Notes: generated from the letters alone by a model not told the origin. Positions 1 through 7,754 are shown, counted from the stretch's first letter. The stretch is 21,298 nt of DNA from Streptomyces sp. NRRL F-6676 (GCF_000725625.1 NZ_JOHS01000078.1:1-21298); one strand, 5' to 3'. Program-made: numbers and translations.

Positions 1-92
1 GGTGCGGGTGGGTGGGTGAGACGCGGGAGAGCTCGGAGGGGGCCGGTTCGTGGGCGGGTGCGGGTGGGTGGGTGAGACGCGGGAGAGCTCGG
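1..92. repeat. Tandem duplication, 56-bp period
   Basis: Positions 1-36 and 57-92 carry the same 36 bases (GGTGCGGGTGGG... to ...GAGAGCTCGG), giving a direct repeat with a 56-base period. A third, weaker copy of the GGGTGCGGGT part starts near 112. Together with the inverted repeat at 137-248 this fills the 357 bases before the first gene, where I see no credible coding region. The array may continue to the left of the window. Confidence 0.75.
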
Positions 93-136
93 GTGGGGGC
101 GGCTCGTGAGCGGGTGCGGGTCGGTTCCTGGTTGCT

Positions 137-248
137 CGCGCAGTTCCCCGCGCCCCTGACGGGGCTGCGGTTGCTCGCGCCCGCGCGGCGGAGCCGCGGA
201 GCAAGGGCGGCGCGTGTCCCTGCTTTTAGGGGCGCGGGGAACTGCGCG
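137..248. repeat. Perfect 21-bp inverted repeat (dispersed Streptomyces-type element, terminator-like)
   Basis: The arm 137-157 (CGCGCAGTTCCCCG...CCCT) is the exact reverse complement of 228-248 (AGGGG...GGAACTGCGCG). The 70-base centre holds a smaller GC-rich palindrome near 183-199 (GCGGCGGAGCCGC). From memory, the motif GGGGAACTGCGCG recurs in intergenic DNA across Streptomyces genomes; that recollection is not verified here. The hairpin lies just downstream of the leftward gene ending at 358, so it could act as its terminator, although there is no T-run. Confidence 0.6.
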
Positions 249-357
249 GCGTACCCCCACCGGGCCGCGGCCGGCGATGTACCCCACGGGGGTCCGGGGG
301 CTTGCCCCCGGGGACGGGAAGGGTAGGGGCGGCGGGGGCGAACAACCGTGGTTGCCC

Positions 358-1221
358 TCAGCGGCGTCTGCGGAGGTAGCGGCTCATGACGATCGCCGAG
401 GCGAGGACGACCGCCGCCGCGGGAGCGGCCCACCGCAGCGCCCCCGCGGATCCCGTCGCCTCCGGCGCCGGAACCGGCGCGTAGCGCCCGCGCGGCGGGG
501 CGTGGTCGACCTCCTCCGCGCTCCGCCCGATCATCGTCCGCCGCGCGTGCGCCGCCTCGGCCGGCGGCTCGGCCTCCGAGTCGTCGGAGTCGTCGGAGTC
601 GCCCGAGTCCTCCGAGCCGTCCAGGTCGTCCGGGCCCTCCAGCGAGGGCGGCGGCACCTCCGTCTCGAAGAGGGAGGTGCCCGGCTCCGCCGACTCCTCG
701 CCGGGCGCGGACACCGGCGGCCGCGGCTCGGCCCCGCCCTCCGCCTCCGGCGGCCGCGGCTCGGCGCCGGTCCCGGAGGCCGGTGGCCGGGGCGGCTCCG
801 CCGCGGCCCGTCCCGCGTTCTCCGCGGCGCGGGTCAGCAGGCGGGCGCCCGCCGACCGCACCGTCTCCGCGGGCAGTTCGGCGATACGGCCGGTCGCCGT
901 GACCGTGCCGGTGAACGTCAGGACCGTGCCGGCCCCGTCCGGCCGCAGCCGTACCGTCAGCGCGAGCCGTACCGCACCGCTGCCGCGGGCCTCCGTCGCG
1001 TCGCCCTCGAACGCGTACGAGCCGTCGTCCCGCCGGAGGGCCCCGAACGCACCGCGGTACGTGATGGTGTGCCCCCCGACGCGCACCTTCAGGCGCCCCG
1101 CGCCCGGCTCCGCCCCCGCGTCCTGCTGGAACCCCGGCACGGCCCTGGCCACCCGTTCGGGGTCGGCGAGCACCTCTCCGAGCCGCTCGGCCGGTACCGG
1201 AACGAACACCTCATGCTCCAT
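358..1221 (-). CDS. SRPBCC/CoxG-like protein with C-terminal membrane anchor
   Basis: 287 aa from ATG at 1221. Residues 1-150 look like the SRPBCC (START-like) fold of the CoxG family: an N-terminal EVFVPVPAERL strand-helix, then PGFQQD, GRLKVRVGGHTITYRG and GTVTATGRIAELP. Residues about 150-235 are a Pro/Glu/Ser-rich linker with an acidic Ser-Asp stretch (SGDSDDSDDSE). Near the C-terminus is one hydrophobic segment (AAPAAAVVLASAIVMS) followed by RYLRRRR, which predicts a C-tail anchor with the SRPBCC domain on the cytoplasmic side. CoxG proteins are linked to CO dehydrogenase maturation, but no cox genes are present, so the ligand and role are unknown. The gene lies 69 bases downstream of the spermidine-synthase-like gene on the same strand and may be co-transcribed with it. 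The ribosome binding site is weak. Confidence 0.85.
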   Translation of the reverse strand: MEHEVFVPVPAERLGEVLADPERVARAVPGFQQDAGAEPGAGRLKVRVGGHTITYRGAFGALRRDDGSYAFEGDATEARGSGAVRLALTVRLRPDGAGTVLTFTGTVTATGRIAELPAETVRSAGARLLTRAAENAGRAAAEPPRPPASGTGAEPRPPEAEGGAEPRPPVSAPGEESAEPGTSLFETEVPPPSLEGPDDLDGSEDSGDSDDSDDSEAEPPAEAAHARRTMIGRSAEEVDHAPPRGRYAPVPAPEATGSAGALRWAAPAAAVVLASAIVMSRYLRRRR

Positions 1222-1290
1222 GCCGGCCGAGCCTACCCACCGGGGCCCGGACGGAACCCGTCGAAGCGGCGATTCGCCGGGGCGGGTCAG

Positions 1291-2988
1291 TCAGTCCGCG
1301 TAGCGCGGGTGCACCAGCGTCGACGGGGCCAGCCCGCGCAGCCGGGTGCGGACCGCCGCCCGCCGGTCCCCCGCCAGGCCCTCCCGCGTGAGCGAGCGCG
1401 GCCGGGGCGCCGCCGGGTCGAGCCGGAGCGCCGGGCGGGTGCGCCCGGCCAGGACGAAGCCCCAGTCCTGGAACCCCCGGACCCCCGTGCGCGTCGCGCG
1501 GTCGGGGCCGCTCACGGAGCAGGCGCCGCGCCCGTCGACCCGGTACGGCACCGTCCGCAGCCCGGCCGAGCGGATCGTCGTCTCCACCGTCCAGAACACC
1601 CGGCGGCGGGTGGCCACCGGGCCCGCGTGCACGACGAGCCGGCCGTCCTCGGCGAGGGTGCGCCGGGCCAGGCCGTAGAACTCCTGCGAGTACAGCTTCG
1701 TACTGGCGCTGATGCCGGGGTCGGGGAGGTCCGCGATCACCACGTCGTACGACCCCGGGGGCGTGGCCCGCAGCCGGCGGAAGGCGTCGTCCGTGGTGAC
1801 GTGGACGCGGGGGTCGGCGTAGACGTGCTGGTTGAGGCGGGAGAGGGCGGGGTCCCGGCGGGCCAGCCGGACCACCGCCGGGTCGGCCTCGACGACGTCG
1901 ACCCGCCGTACGCCGGGGTGGCGCAGCACCTCGCGGGCGGCCAGGCCGTCACCGCCGCCGAGGACGAGCACGCGCGCGTGGGGGCCGGTCATCGCGGGGT
2001 GCACCAGGGCCTCGTGGTAGCGGTACTCGTCGCGACCGCTGACCCGCAGCCGGCCGTCGAGGAAGAGGTCGAGGGGGCGGCCGTGGTCGCCGCCGGTGAG
2101 GACGACCTCCTGCACGTCCGTCCGCATCGCCACCCGGACGTCCGCCCCGTACACCGCGTGCCGGGCGGCCCGTTCGAAGTCACCGACGAGGAACGCGGCG
2201 AGCGCGAGCAGGCCGAGCACGGTGACGTTGACGGCGAGGAGGACGTGGCGGGCGCGCGCGGGGAGGTCACGGCGGAACAGGCCGAGGACGAGGGCGGCCC
2301 CCGCCAGGGCGTTGACCGCGCCGGTGAGCAGGGCGCCCTCCAACTGGCCGAGCAGCGGCAGGAGGAGGAAGGGGAAGGCGAGGCCGCCGACGAGGGCGCC
2401 CACGTAGTCGGCGGCGAAGAGGTCGGCGACCGCGCCGCCCGCCTCCTGGCGGCGGATGCGCTGGATCAGCTCCATGAGGAGGGGCACTTCGGCGCCGATC
2501 AGCAGGCCGATCGCCAGGGAGAACGCGACGAGCAGACAGCGGGGGCCGGCCGACGGGACACCGGCCCAGCCGCCTCCGGTCCAGGCGAAGACGGCGTACA
2601 GGGCCATCGCGCTGAGGCCGCCGACGAGGGCGAGGGCGGCCTCGACCGCGCCGAAGCCGACCGCCGCGCGGCAGCGCAGGCGTTTCGCGGCGAGCGAGCC
2701 GATGCCCATCGCGAAGACCATGACCGAGAGGACGACGGAGGCCTGGGTGACGGTGTCGCCGATGAGGTAGGAGGCGAGGGCGACGAGTTCGAGTTCGTAC
2801 ACCAGTCCGCAGGCCGCGCAGACGAACACGCCGGTCAGGACGAGGAAGCGTCCTGTGCCGGGGCGGACGGGCAGCGGCGCCCGGCCCGGCTCGCCCCGGC
2901 GGGGCGGGGCGCCGGGAGGTGCGGGGGCGTGCGGGTCGATCACTGACGGAACGCTACCGGGGCGTCGCCTCTGGGCCTTGTCACTCAC
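1291..2988 (-). CDS. Membrane-anchored polyamine aminopropyltransferase (spermidine-synthase-like)
   Basis: 565 aa from GTG at 2988; GTG at 2943 (550 aa) is equally possible, as neither has a clear SD. Residues about 48-270 hold around seven hydrophobic segments ([39 protein letters not shown] and others). The C-terminal half is a spermidine-synthase Rossmann domain: LDGRLRV...[14 protein letters not shown], the glycine-rich loop LVLGGGDG, the acidic VVEADP, and IADLPDP, which binds amine and decarboxylated SAM in the family. Such TM-synthase fusions are known in actinobacteria; the usual product is an aminopropylated polyamine, but the acceptor here cannot be read. The Gln commonly found after LxGRL is Arg here. 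No speD (SAM decarboxylase) is in the window. Its neighbours are DUF2617 upstream and the SRPBCC protein downstream. Confidence 0.85.
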   Translation of the reverse strand: MSDKAQRRRPGSVPSVIDPHAPAPPGAPPRRGEPGRAPLPVRPGTGRFLVLTGVFVCAACGLVYELELVALASYLIGDTVTQASVVLSVMVFAMGIGSLAAKRLRCRAAVGFGAVEAALALVGGLSAMALYAVFAWTGGGWAGVPSAGPRCLLVAFSLAIGLLIGAEVPLLMELIQRIRRQEAGGAVADLFAADYVGALVGGLAFPFLLLPLLGQLEGALLTGAVNALAGAALVLGLFRRDLPARARHVLLAVNVTVLGLLALAAFLVGDFERAARHAVYGADVRVAMRTDVQEVVLTGGDHGRPLDLFLDGRLRVSGRDEYRYHEALVHPAMTGPHARVLVLGGGDGLAAREVLRHPGVRRVDVVEADPAVVRLARRDPALSRLNQHVYADPRVHVTTDDAFRRLRATPPGSYDVVIADLPDPGISASTKLYSQEFYGLARRTLAEDGRLVVHAGPVATRRRVFWTVETTIRSAGLRTVPYRVDGRGACSVSGPDRATRTGVRGFQDWGFVLAGRTRPALRLDPAAPRPRSLTREGLAGDRRAAVRTRLRGLAPSTLVHPRYAD

Positions 2989-3035
2989 GGAGGTGAAGCG
3001 GTGGTGAAGGAGTGCGCGGGGGGCGCGACCGGGGA

Positions 3036-3048
3036 GGGGCTCCGCCCC
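3036..3048. terminator. Small GC hairpin between DUF2617 and spermidine-synthase-like genes
   Basis: GGGGC-TCC-GCCCC forms a 5-bp stem with a 3-base loop in the 114-base gap downstream of the leftward gene ending at 3103. Another short complementarity lies near 3075-3090. This is weak; it may only attenuate read-through into the next gene. Confidence 0.25.
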
Positions 3049-3102
3049 CTGGGCCCCCTGCGCTCTGGAGGGCTCGGGGCTTCACCCCTCGGTGGCGACG
3101 GC

Positions 3103-3702
3103 TCAGACCGTCGTCGGATGGAGGCGGGGGGTGCGGTGGTCCACGGGGAGGTGGGTGGCGGGGAGGCGCCAGTCGTCCTTCGGGGGACGGGTGGCGCGGC
3201 TGGGGGTGCCCACCCGGGTGCGCGTGGCGACGAGTTGGCCGTCCTGCGGGTACGCGTGCCACGTGCGCCAGTGGATCTGGCCCTCGTGCCGGTGGGCCAG
3301 CATCGCGGTGAACGCGTGCGGGCTGCCGGGGAAGACGCCGGCCAGGCCGTGCGGATGGTCGGCGACCAGGGCCAGCAGTTCCTGGGCGCGGCCCGCGAAC
3401 GAGCCCGGCGAGAGCACCTCGACGCGGGCCGCGAACTCGTACTCCCAGTCGTCGACCCGTTTGGCCACGCCGAGCGGCAGCGGGGTGCTGCTGCCCTGGA
3501 TGCAGGCGACCGTCTCCGAGCAGTCGCCCTCCGGCGCCTGGAGGAGTACCTGGTGGGAGGCGCCGAGGAGGCGCAACTGCAAGGTGGACCCCGCCAGTTC
3601 GAGGTCGAGGGTGGCAAGGGCGGGCAGCGGCCCGCTGTCCAGGGTCCAGGCGAGGTCGGCCGCGCGCGTGTCGGTGTAGGAAGTGTTCAGGGTCGTGAGC
3701 AT
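3103..3702 (-). CDS. DUF2617 family protein
   Basis: 199 aa from ATG at 3702, with GGAG about 8 bases upstream. The sequence fits the actinobacterial DUF2617 family as I remember it: N-terminal MLTTLNTSYTDTRAADLAW, the central GDCSETVACI and PLPLGVAKRVDDWEYEF blocks, then LSPGSFAGRAQEL and HPHGLAGVFPGSPHAFTA. The conserved part ends near ATRTRVG (residue 170). The last 25 or so residues are Pro/Arg-rich and probably disordered. No signal peptide or membrane segment is visible, so it should be cytoplasmic. The family has no established function. It is the upstream member of the leftward group and is preceded by a long hairpin-rich stretch. Confidence 0.85.
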   Translation of the reverse strand: MLTTLNTSYTDTRAADLAWTLDSGPLPALATLDLELAGSTLQLRLLGASHQVLLQAPEGDCSETVACIQGSSTPLPLGVAKRVDDWEYEFAARVEVLSPGSFAGRAQELLALVADHPHGLAGVFPGSPHAFTAMLAHRHEGQIHWRTWHAYPQDGQLVATRTRVGTPSRATRPPKDDWRLPATHLPVDHRTPRLHPTTV

Positions 3703-3968
3703 GGATCGGCTCCGCTAGCACGCAAAAAGGGGAGGGAGCCCGGCGCACACCTCGGTGGCGCCGGGGAGACCGGCCGGCTCGGCCGGTCGGAGCAGGACGT
3801 CCGGAACAGCCCGGTCCGGAAGAGGTCCGCCTGCGGGATGGCCCGCAGGACGCCCTGGGGGCTGCTTCGTGATCTAGAGGGAATCATGAACTCTGGGGCC
3901 GCCACAGCGTTTTTACCCAACTTCGTGGCGTTTCCATCCCCCCGAGGGCTGCACAGCTCAACTGTTCA
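3703..3968 (-). other. Hairpin-rich intergenic region, possible structured 5' leader of the DUF2617 gene
   Basis: 266 bases without a convincing gene. Read leftward, it holds an AT-richer patch (GTTGGGTAAAAACGC near 3909-3923) inside an imperfect CGCCAC/GTGGCG pair (3900-3905 with 3925-3930). Next come a perfect 8-bp stem CCTGCGGG/CCCGCAGG with a 4-base loop (3830-3849), a TCCGGA-based pair near 3800-3820, and a perfect 8-bp stem GACCGGCC/GGCCGGTC with a 5-base loop (3768-3788). A 77-codon minus frame crosses it but has no SD and merges into the DUF2617 start, so I do not call it a gene. It could be a regulatory leader or small RNA; no known riboswitch consensus was recognised. Confidence 0.35.
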
Positions 3969-4010
3969 CGTACGGCGCGCGCCCCCGCGCGCCCCCTTCC
4001 CCGCCGTACG
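3969..4010 (-). terminator. Stem-loop terminator of the Gly/His/Cys-rich gene
   Basis: CGTACGGCG (3969-3977) pairs perfectly with CGCCGTACG (4002-4010), and the loop contains a second GCGCGC palindrome. It begins 9 bases after the stop codon of the leftward gene ending at 4019. There is no T-run, as is usual for Streptomyces. Confidence 0.6.
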
Positions 4011-4018
4011 GACCACTC

Positions 4019-4330
4019 TCAGCCCCCGCCGCAGCCGCCCCCGCAGGACGAACCGCACGACGAGCCGCCCCCGCAGGAGTGACCTCCCCCGCACGAGTGG
4101 CCGCCGTGACCGCCGTGATGACCGCCGCCGTCCGACGACGAGCCGCCCGAGTCGCCCGCCCACCAGCTGCCGCCGCTGCCGCCCGCCGCGTACCGGGCGG
4201 TGCGGGTCCGCTTGCCGGCGGCGCCGTTCCGCTTGCCGCCCCGGCGGACGGCCCTGCGGCGCCCCACGGCGGCGAACAGGACCCAGACGAGTACGAGCAG
4301 GAGTCCGCCTCCGATGATGCCTGCACCCAT
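4019..4330 (-). CDS. Small membrane protein with Gly/His/Cys-rich C-terminal tail
   Basis: 103 aa. The start is ATG at 4330 because AAAGGAGG sits 8 bases before it, an almost perfect SD. Longer upstream readings of this frame run antisense to the aminotransferase and are spurious. Residues 1-23 are MGAGIIGGGLLLVLVWVLFA, a membrane segment or uncleaved signal anchor, followed by a basic stretch (GRRRAVRRGGKRNG). The last 50 or so residues are nearly all Gly, Ser, His and Cys: HHGGHGGHSCGGGHSCGGG, then SSCGSSCGGGCGGG, with 5 Cys and 5 His in the final 35. Comparable tails occur on other actinobacterial membrane proteins, and metal binding is a reasonable inference. It is divergent from the aminotransferase and has its own terminator. 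I do not know its function. Confidence 0.8.
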   Translation of the reverse strand: MGAGIIGGGLLLVLVWVLFAAVGRRRAVRRGGKRNGAAGKRTRTARYAAGGSGGSWWAGDSGGSSSDGGGHHGGHGGHSCGGGHSCGGGSSCGSSCGGGCGGG

Positions 4331-4504
4331 GGCGTCCCCCTCCTTTCGAATCCCCCATCGACCCCCGGAAAATCCCCCTGGAGGTCGTCCGAAGCCGGGC
4401 GGCCCCGTCGGCGCCCCGGCGATGTGTGCCCGGGAGATGCCCTCGCGCGGCGCGCCCCAAAGCGGAGTTGAGGAACTCCAGAGCTTGGGCCCAGGATGGC
4501 GGCC

Positions 4505-5704
4505 ATGACCTCCAGCGCGCGCCCCCTCCTCAACCGGCGGCTCACCGAGTTCGGCACGACGATCTTCGCCGAGATGTCGGCGTTGGCACTGAGCACCGGG
4601 TCCCTCAACCTCGGCCAGGGCTTCCCCGACACCGACGGCCCCGAGGAGATCCGCGAGGCGGCGGTGCGGGCGCTGCGCGACGGGCGCGGGAACCAGTACC
4701 CGCCGGGTCCCGGCGTCCCCGAGCTGCGCGCGGCGATCGTCGCGCACCAGCAGCGGCGGTACGGACTGACGTACGATCCGGACACGGAGGTCCTGGTCAC
4801 CGCCGGGGCCACCGAGGCGATCGCGGCGGCGCTGCTCGCGCTGGTCGAACCGGGGGACGAGGTGATCGCGCTGGAGCCGTACTACGACTCCTACGCGGCC
4901 TGTGTCGCCATGGCGGGCGGAAAGCGGGTGCCGGTGACACTGCGGCCGCACGAGGGCCCCGACGGACCCGTCTTCCGCCTCGACCTCGACGAGCTGCGGG
5001 ACGCGGTGACCGACCGCACGCGACTGCTCCTGATCAACACGCCGCACAATCCGACCGGGACGGTGCTGAGCCGGGAGGAACTGGCCGTGATCGCCGAACT
5101 GGCGGTCGAGCGGGATCTGTTGGTGGTGACCGACGAGGTGTACGAGCATCTCGTCTTCGACGGGGCCGAGCATGTGCCGCCGGCCGGGTTCCCGGGGATG
5201 CGGGAACGGACGGTCAGCATCGGGAGTGCGGGGAAGTCCTTCTCGTACACGGGGTGGAAGGTCGGCTGGGTGACCGGGGCCGCTCCGCTGGTGACCGCGG
5301 TGCGGTCGGCGAAGCAGTTCCTGACGTACGTGGCCTCGGGGCCGTTCCAGTACGCCGTCGCGGAAGGGCTGGCGTTGCCGGAGTCCTTCTTCTCGGGGCT
5401 CCGGGAGGAGCTGCGCGAGAAGCGGGATCTGCTGGCGGACGGGCTGGCGGACGCGGGGTTCGCCGTCTTCCGGCCCGCGGGGACGTACTTCGTGACGGCC
5501 GACATCCGGCCGTTGGGGGAGAGTGACGGGTTCGCGTTCTGCCGGGGGCTGCCGGAGCGGGTGGGGGTGGTGGCGATTCCCAACGCGGTGTTCTACGACC
5601 ACCGGGAGAGTGGGGCGCCGTTCGTCCGGTTCGCGTTCTGCAAGCGGGTGGAGGTCCTGGAGGAGGCGGTACGGAGGCTGGGGGCGTTGCGGACGGGCGC
5701 CTGA
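4505..5704 (+). CDS. PLP-dependent class I/II aminotransferase, DapC (Rv0858c)-like
   Basis: 399 aa from ATG at 4505; AGG at 4493-4495 gives proper spacing, whereas ATG at 4496 has none. It is a fold-type I aminotransferase: SLNLGQGFPDTDGPEE near the N-terminus, NQYPPGPGVPELRAAI, TAGATEAI, EPYYDSY, NTPHNPTGTVLS, TDEVYEHLVFDG, and SIGSAGKSFSYTGWKVGW with the Schiff-base lysine at about residue 244. Near the end is PFVRFAFCKR. It resembles M. tuberculosis Rv0858c, annotated as N-succinyldiaminopimelate aminotransferase DapC (lysine and peptidoglycan precursor pathway), and the related kynurenine aminotransferase/C-S lyase group. The exact substrate cannot be read from sequence; no other dap gene is nearby. 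It is a monocistronic plus-strand gene followed by a small hairpin. Confidence 0.9.
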   Translation: MTSSARPLLNRRLTEFGTTIFAEMSALALSTGSLNLGQGFPDTDGPEEIREAAVRALRDGRGNQYPPGPGVPELRAAIVAHQQRRYGLTYDPDTEVLVTAGATEAIAAALLALVEPGDEVIALEPYYDSYAACVAMAGGKRVPVTLRPHEGPDGPVFRLDLDELRDAVTDRTRLLLINTPHNPTGTVLSREELAVIAELAVERDLLVVTDEVYEHLVFDGAEHVPPAGFPGMRERTVSIGSAGKSFSYTGWKVGWVTGAAPLVTAVRSAKQFLTYVASGPFQYAVAEGLALPESFFSGLREELREKRDLLADGLADAGFAVFRPAGTYFVTADIRPLGESDGFAFCRGLPERVGVVAIPNAVFYDHRESGAPFVRFAFCKRVEVLEEAVRRLGALRTGA

Positions 5705-5714
5705 GAACCCGGTC

Positions 5715-5730
5715 GGGGGGAACGCCCCCC
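5715..5730 (+). terminator. GGGGGG-AACG-CCCCCC hairpin
   Basis: A perfect 6-bp all-GC stem with a 4-base loop, 11 bases after the aminotransferase stop codon. No T-run follows. Confidence 0.45.
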
Positions 5731-5805
5731 TCGCGGGCGCGCCCTCCTTGCGCCGCGTGAGGGACAAAGCTCGGTAATCGGTGGAAAGCGGCGCATGGTT
5801 CCCGT

Positions 5806-7044
5806 GTGACCGAGTTTCGTACGCTCGCGCGTCCTGATGTTTCCGATGTGGGCCCGGCGCTGCCGCCGCCGCGGCCCGGAGGGAGGTTCCGGCCGGGGGC
5901 GGGGAGGTTCGCCGGGGCGCCCGCCGCGCTCGTGCTGTTCGTCGCCGTGCGGCTGACCGGGGCGCTCCTCGTCCTGGCGGCCGCGCGGGCCGCCGGCCGG
6001 CCGCACCCGCTCGCCCTGCTCGGGCGGTCGTGGGACTCGCTCTGGTACTTCGGGATCGCCGCCCACGGCTACGGGTACGTCCGCACCGGACACCACGCCG
6101 GCGAGCTCTTCGTACGGAGCGATCTGGCGTTCTTCCCGCTCTACCCGGGGCTCGTCCGGGCCGTGACCGCCGTGCTCCCGGTCGGCTGGGGCGCGGCCGG
6201 GCTGCTCGTGTCGTGGGCCTCCGCCGTGGTGGCCGCGTACGGCATCCACCTCGTCGGACGGCGGCTGTACGGCGAGGCCGTCGCCACCGTACTGGTGCTG
6301 CTGTGGGCGGTGCTGCCGCACTCGGTGGTGCTGTCGATGGCGTACACCGAACCGCTGCTCACGGCGCTGGCCGCCTGGTCGCTGTACGCGGTGCTCAGCG
6401 GGCGCTGGGTGTGGGCGGGCACGCTCGCGGCGGCCGCGGGGCTGGCCCGGCCGAACGGGTTCGCGGTGGCGGCGGCGGTGATGGCGGCGGCCGGGTGGGA
6501 GATCCGGCAGCGGTGGCACACGCGGACGCGAACGGCTGTCCACAGGCTGTGGACAGCCGTCGTCCTCGCCCCCCTCGGCTGGTGCGGCTACGTGCTATGG
6601 GTCGGGCACCGCGAGGGCGATCTGCTCGGCGGCTACTTCCGTGTGCAGGAGCAGTGGGGGTCGCGGTTCGATCTGGGGCACGGGTCGCTGGAGTTCGTAC
6701 GGCACTTCATGGTGCACGCGACCCGGTCCGTGCACCCGCTGACCGTGGTGATCGTCGTACTGGCGCTGCTGCTGTTCGCGCTGCTGCTGGCCGACCGGGC
6801 GCCGCTGCCGCTGGTCGTCTACTGCGGGGTGCTGCTCCTGGTGGTGGTCGGCGGCTCCGGCTACTTCGCCTCCAAGCCGCGCTTCCTGCTGCCCGCGTTC
6901 CCGCTGCTGATCCCGCCCGCGCGGGCGCTGGTGCGGACGGCGAGAGCCCGGCCGTGGCACGCCGTCCTGGTGGTCGGCGCCCTGACCGGGCTCTCGTTGG
7001 CCTACGGGGCGTACCTGGTGGTGTTCGCCCGTGCCGCGCTGTGA
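5806..7044 (+). CDS. PIG-V/GT-C-like mannosyltransferase-type integral membrane protein
   Basis: 412 aa from GTG at 5806. About nine or ten hydrophobic segments span residues 38-408. The lumenal-loop motifs resemble PIG-V/GPI mannosyltransferase-like GT-C enzymes: WDSLWYFGIAAHGY (residues 76-89, the acidic residue expected to be catalytic), then LAFFPLYPGLVRA, SMAYTEPLLT and GLARPNGFA. Bacterial members are thought to transfer a sugar from a polyprenyl-phosphate donor on the outer face of the membrane; the acceptor here is unknown. No SD precedes the GTG (the nearest purine run, GGAAAG at 5783-5788, is about 17 bases away), so a leaderless transcript or the in-frame GTG at 5848 is possible. 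The gene is convergent with the YbjN gene. Confidence 0.8.
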   Translation: MTEFRTLARPDVSDVGPALPPPRPGGRFRPGAGRFAGAPAALVLFVAVRLTGALLVLAAARAAGRPHPLALLGRSWDSLWYFGIAAHGYGYVRTGHHAGELFVRSDLAFFPLYPGLVRAVTAVLPVGWGAAGLLVSWASAVVAAYGIHLVGRRLYGEAVATVLVLLWAVLPHSVVLSMAYTEPLLTALAAWSLYAVLSGRWVWAGTLAAAAGLARPNGFAVAAAVMAAAGWEIRQRWHTRTRTAVHRLWTAVVLAPLGWCGYVLWVGHREGDLLGGYFRVQEQWGSRFDLGHGSLEFVRHFMVHATRSVHPLTVVIVVLALLLFALLLADRAPLPLVVYCGVLLLVVVGGSGYFASKPRFLLPAFPLLIPPARALVRTARARPWHAVLVVGALTGLSLAYGAYLVVFARAAL

Positions 7045-7049
7045 GCCGT

Positions 7050-7069
7050 GCCCGGGACTCCCCCCGGGC
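7050..7069. terminator. Bidirectional hairpin between convergent genes
   Basis: GCCCGGG (7050-7056) pairs with CCCGGGC (7063-7069) across a 6-base loop, in the 48-base gap between the stop of the rightward membrane protein gene (7044) and the stop of the leftward YbjN gene (7093). It could serve both. Confidence 0.55.
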
Positions 7070-7092
7070 CGGCCGCGCTCATGTCCGACGGA

Positions 7093-7623
7093 TCACTCGT
7101 CGGTGTCCTCGTCGGGCTCCCCCGCGCCGTCGACCTCCTCCTCGAGGCCGAGCTGCTCGGCGAGCCACCGGTCGAACTCGATGGCGGCGCGCACCCAGCT
7201 GACCGTCGAGGAGACGAAGAACTCGAGGTTGACGCCCGTGCCGACCAGCATCTGCGCCTCGCCGATGAGGCGGACCGTGCCGTCGTCATGGGTGTGGCTG
7301 TAGACCTTGGGCCACAGCGTGCGCCGGTTCCAGTCGTCGATGGCCTCCAGCAGGGCAGGCTTGTCGTCGATCTGGTGCGGCCGGTCGTAGAACGTGCGCA
7401 CGGAGTAGACCGCCTGGTCGTCCTCGCCGCGGAACATGAAGTACGTACGGAACTGCTCCCACGGCGCGACGAGGTCTCCCTCTTCGTCGACGAGGTGCTT
7501 GAGCTCCATCTGGTCCAGGAGCTGCTTCACGAGGTCCTGATCCGGGACGACGGGGCCGGCCGGCGGCCCGGGCTCGGGCTCCTGGCCTCCGAAGTTCGGA
7601 ATCGAGGACGGGTCGATGCTCAC
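7093..7623 (-). CDS. YbjN domain-containing protein
   Basis: 176 aa from GTG at 7623, chosen because AAGGGA lies about 9 bases upstream; a longer reading to 7683 has no SD and a low-complexity N-terminus. The core (residues about 30-160) matches the YbjN fold, which resembles type III secretion chaperones: DLVKQLLDQMELKHLVDEEGD, FRTYFMFRGEDDQAVYSVR, LLEAIDDWNRRTLWPKVY and GTVRLIGEAQMLVGTGVN, then the helix FFVSSTVSWVRAAIEFDRWL. The tail is acidic (EEEVDGAGEPDEDTDE). It has no signal or membrane segment. It lies 131 bases downstream of clpB on the same strand, separated by a strong hairpin, so it is probably a separate unit. The biochemical role is not established for the family; a chaperone-like or protein-binding role is only inference. 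Confidence 0.85.
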   Translation of the reverse strand: MSIDPSSIPNFGGQEPEPGPPAGPVVPDQDLVKQLLDQMELKHLVDEEGDLVAPWEQFRTYFMFRGEDDQAVYSVRTFYDRPHQIDDKPALLEAIDDWNRRTLWPKVYSHTHDDGTVRLIGEAQMLVGTGVNLEFFVSSTVSWVRAAIEFDRWLAEQLGLEEEVDGAGEPDEDTDE

Positions 7624-7699
7624 CGTGATTTTCCCTTCGTACGGATGCCGCCATCCTCCCCCATGCGGGGCGGGGGGTGGCAACCCCGGACGGGCATGT

Positions 7700-7733
7700 C
7701 CGCCCCCGGCGGAATGGATCCGGCCGGGGGCGG
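7700..7733 (-). terminator. clpB terminator hairpin
   Basis: CCGCCCCCGGC (7700-7710) and GCCGGGGGCGG (7723-7733) form a perfect 11-bp stem with a 12-base loop, 22 bases past the clpB stop codon. No T-run follows on the minus strand. Confidence 0.65.
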
Positions 7734-7754
7734 AACGGAGGCCGTACCGGAGGG

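Noticed and set aside
214..2946. Very long plus-strand open frame (910 codons) opposite the SRPBCC and spermidine-synthase-like genes
   Set aside because: It is Arg/Gly/Ala-rich with no domain. The opposite strand carries recognisable families in the expected codon pattern; long antisense frames are routine in high-GC DNA.
3687..3920. 77-codon minus-strand frame upstream of the DUF2617 gene
   Set aside because: No SD, hairpins throughout, odd composition and overlap with the DUF2617 start; better explained as leader or intergenic DNA.
4019..4330. Microcin B17-like azole peptide precursor
   Set aside because: Gly/Ser/Cys richness is suggestive, but the N-terminus is a membrane segment and no YcaO cyclodehydratase or dehydrogenase gene is nearby.
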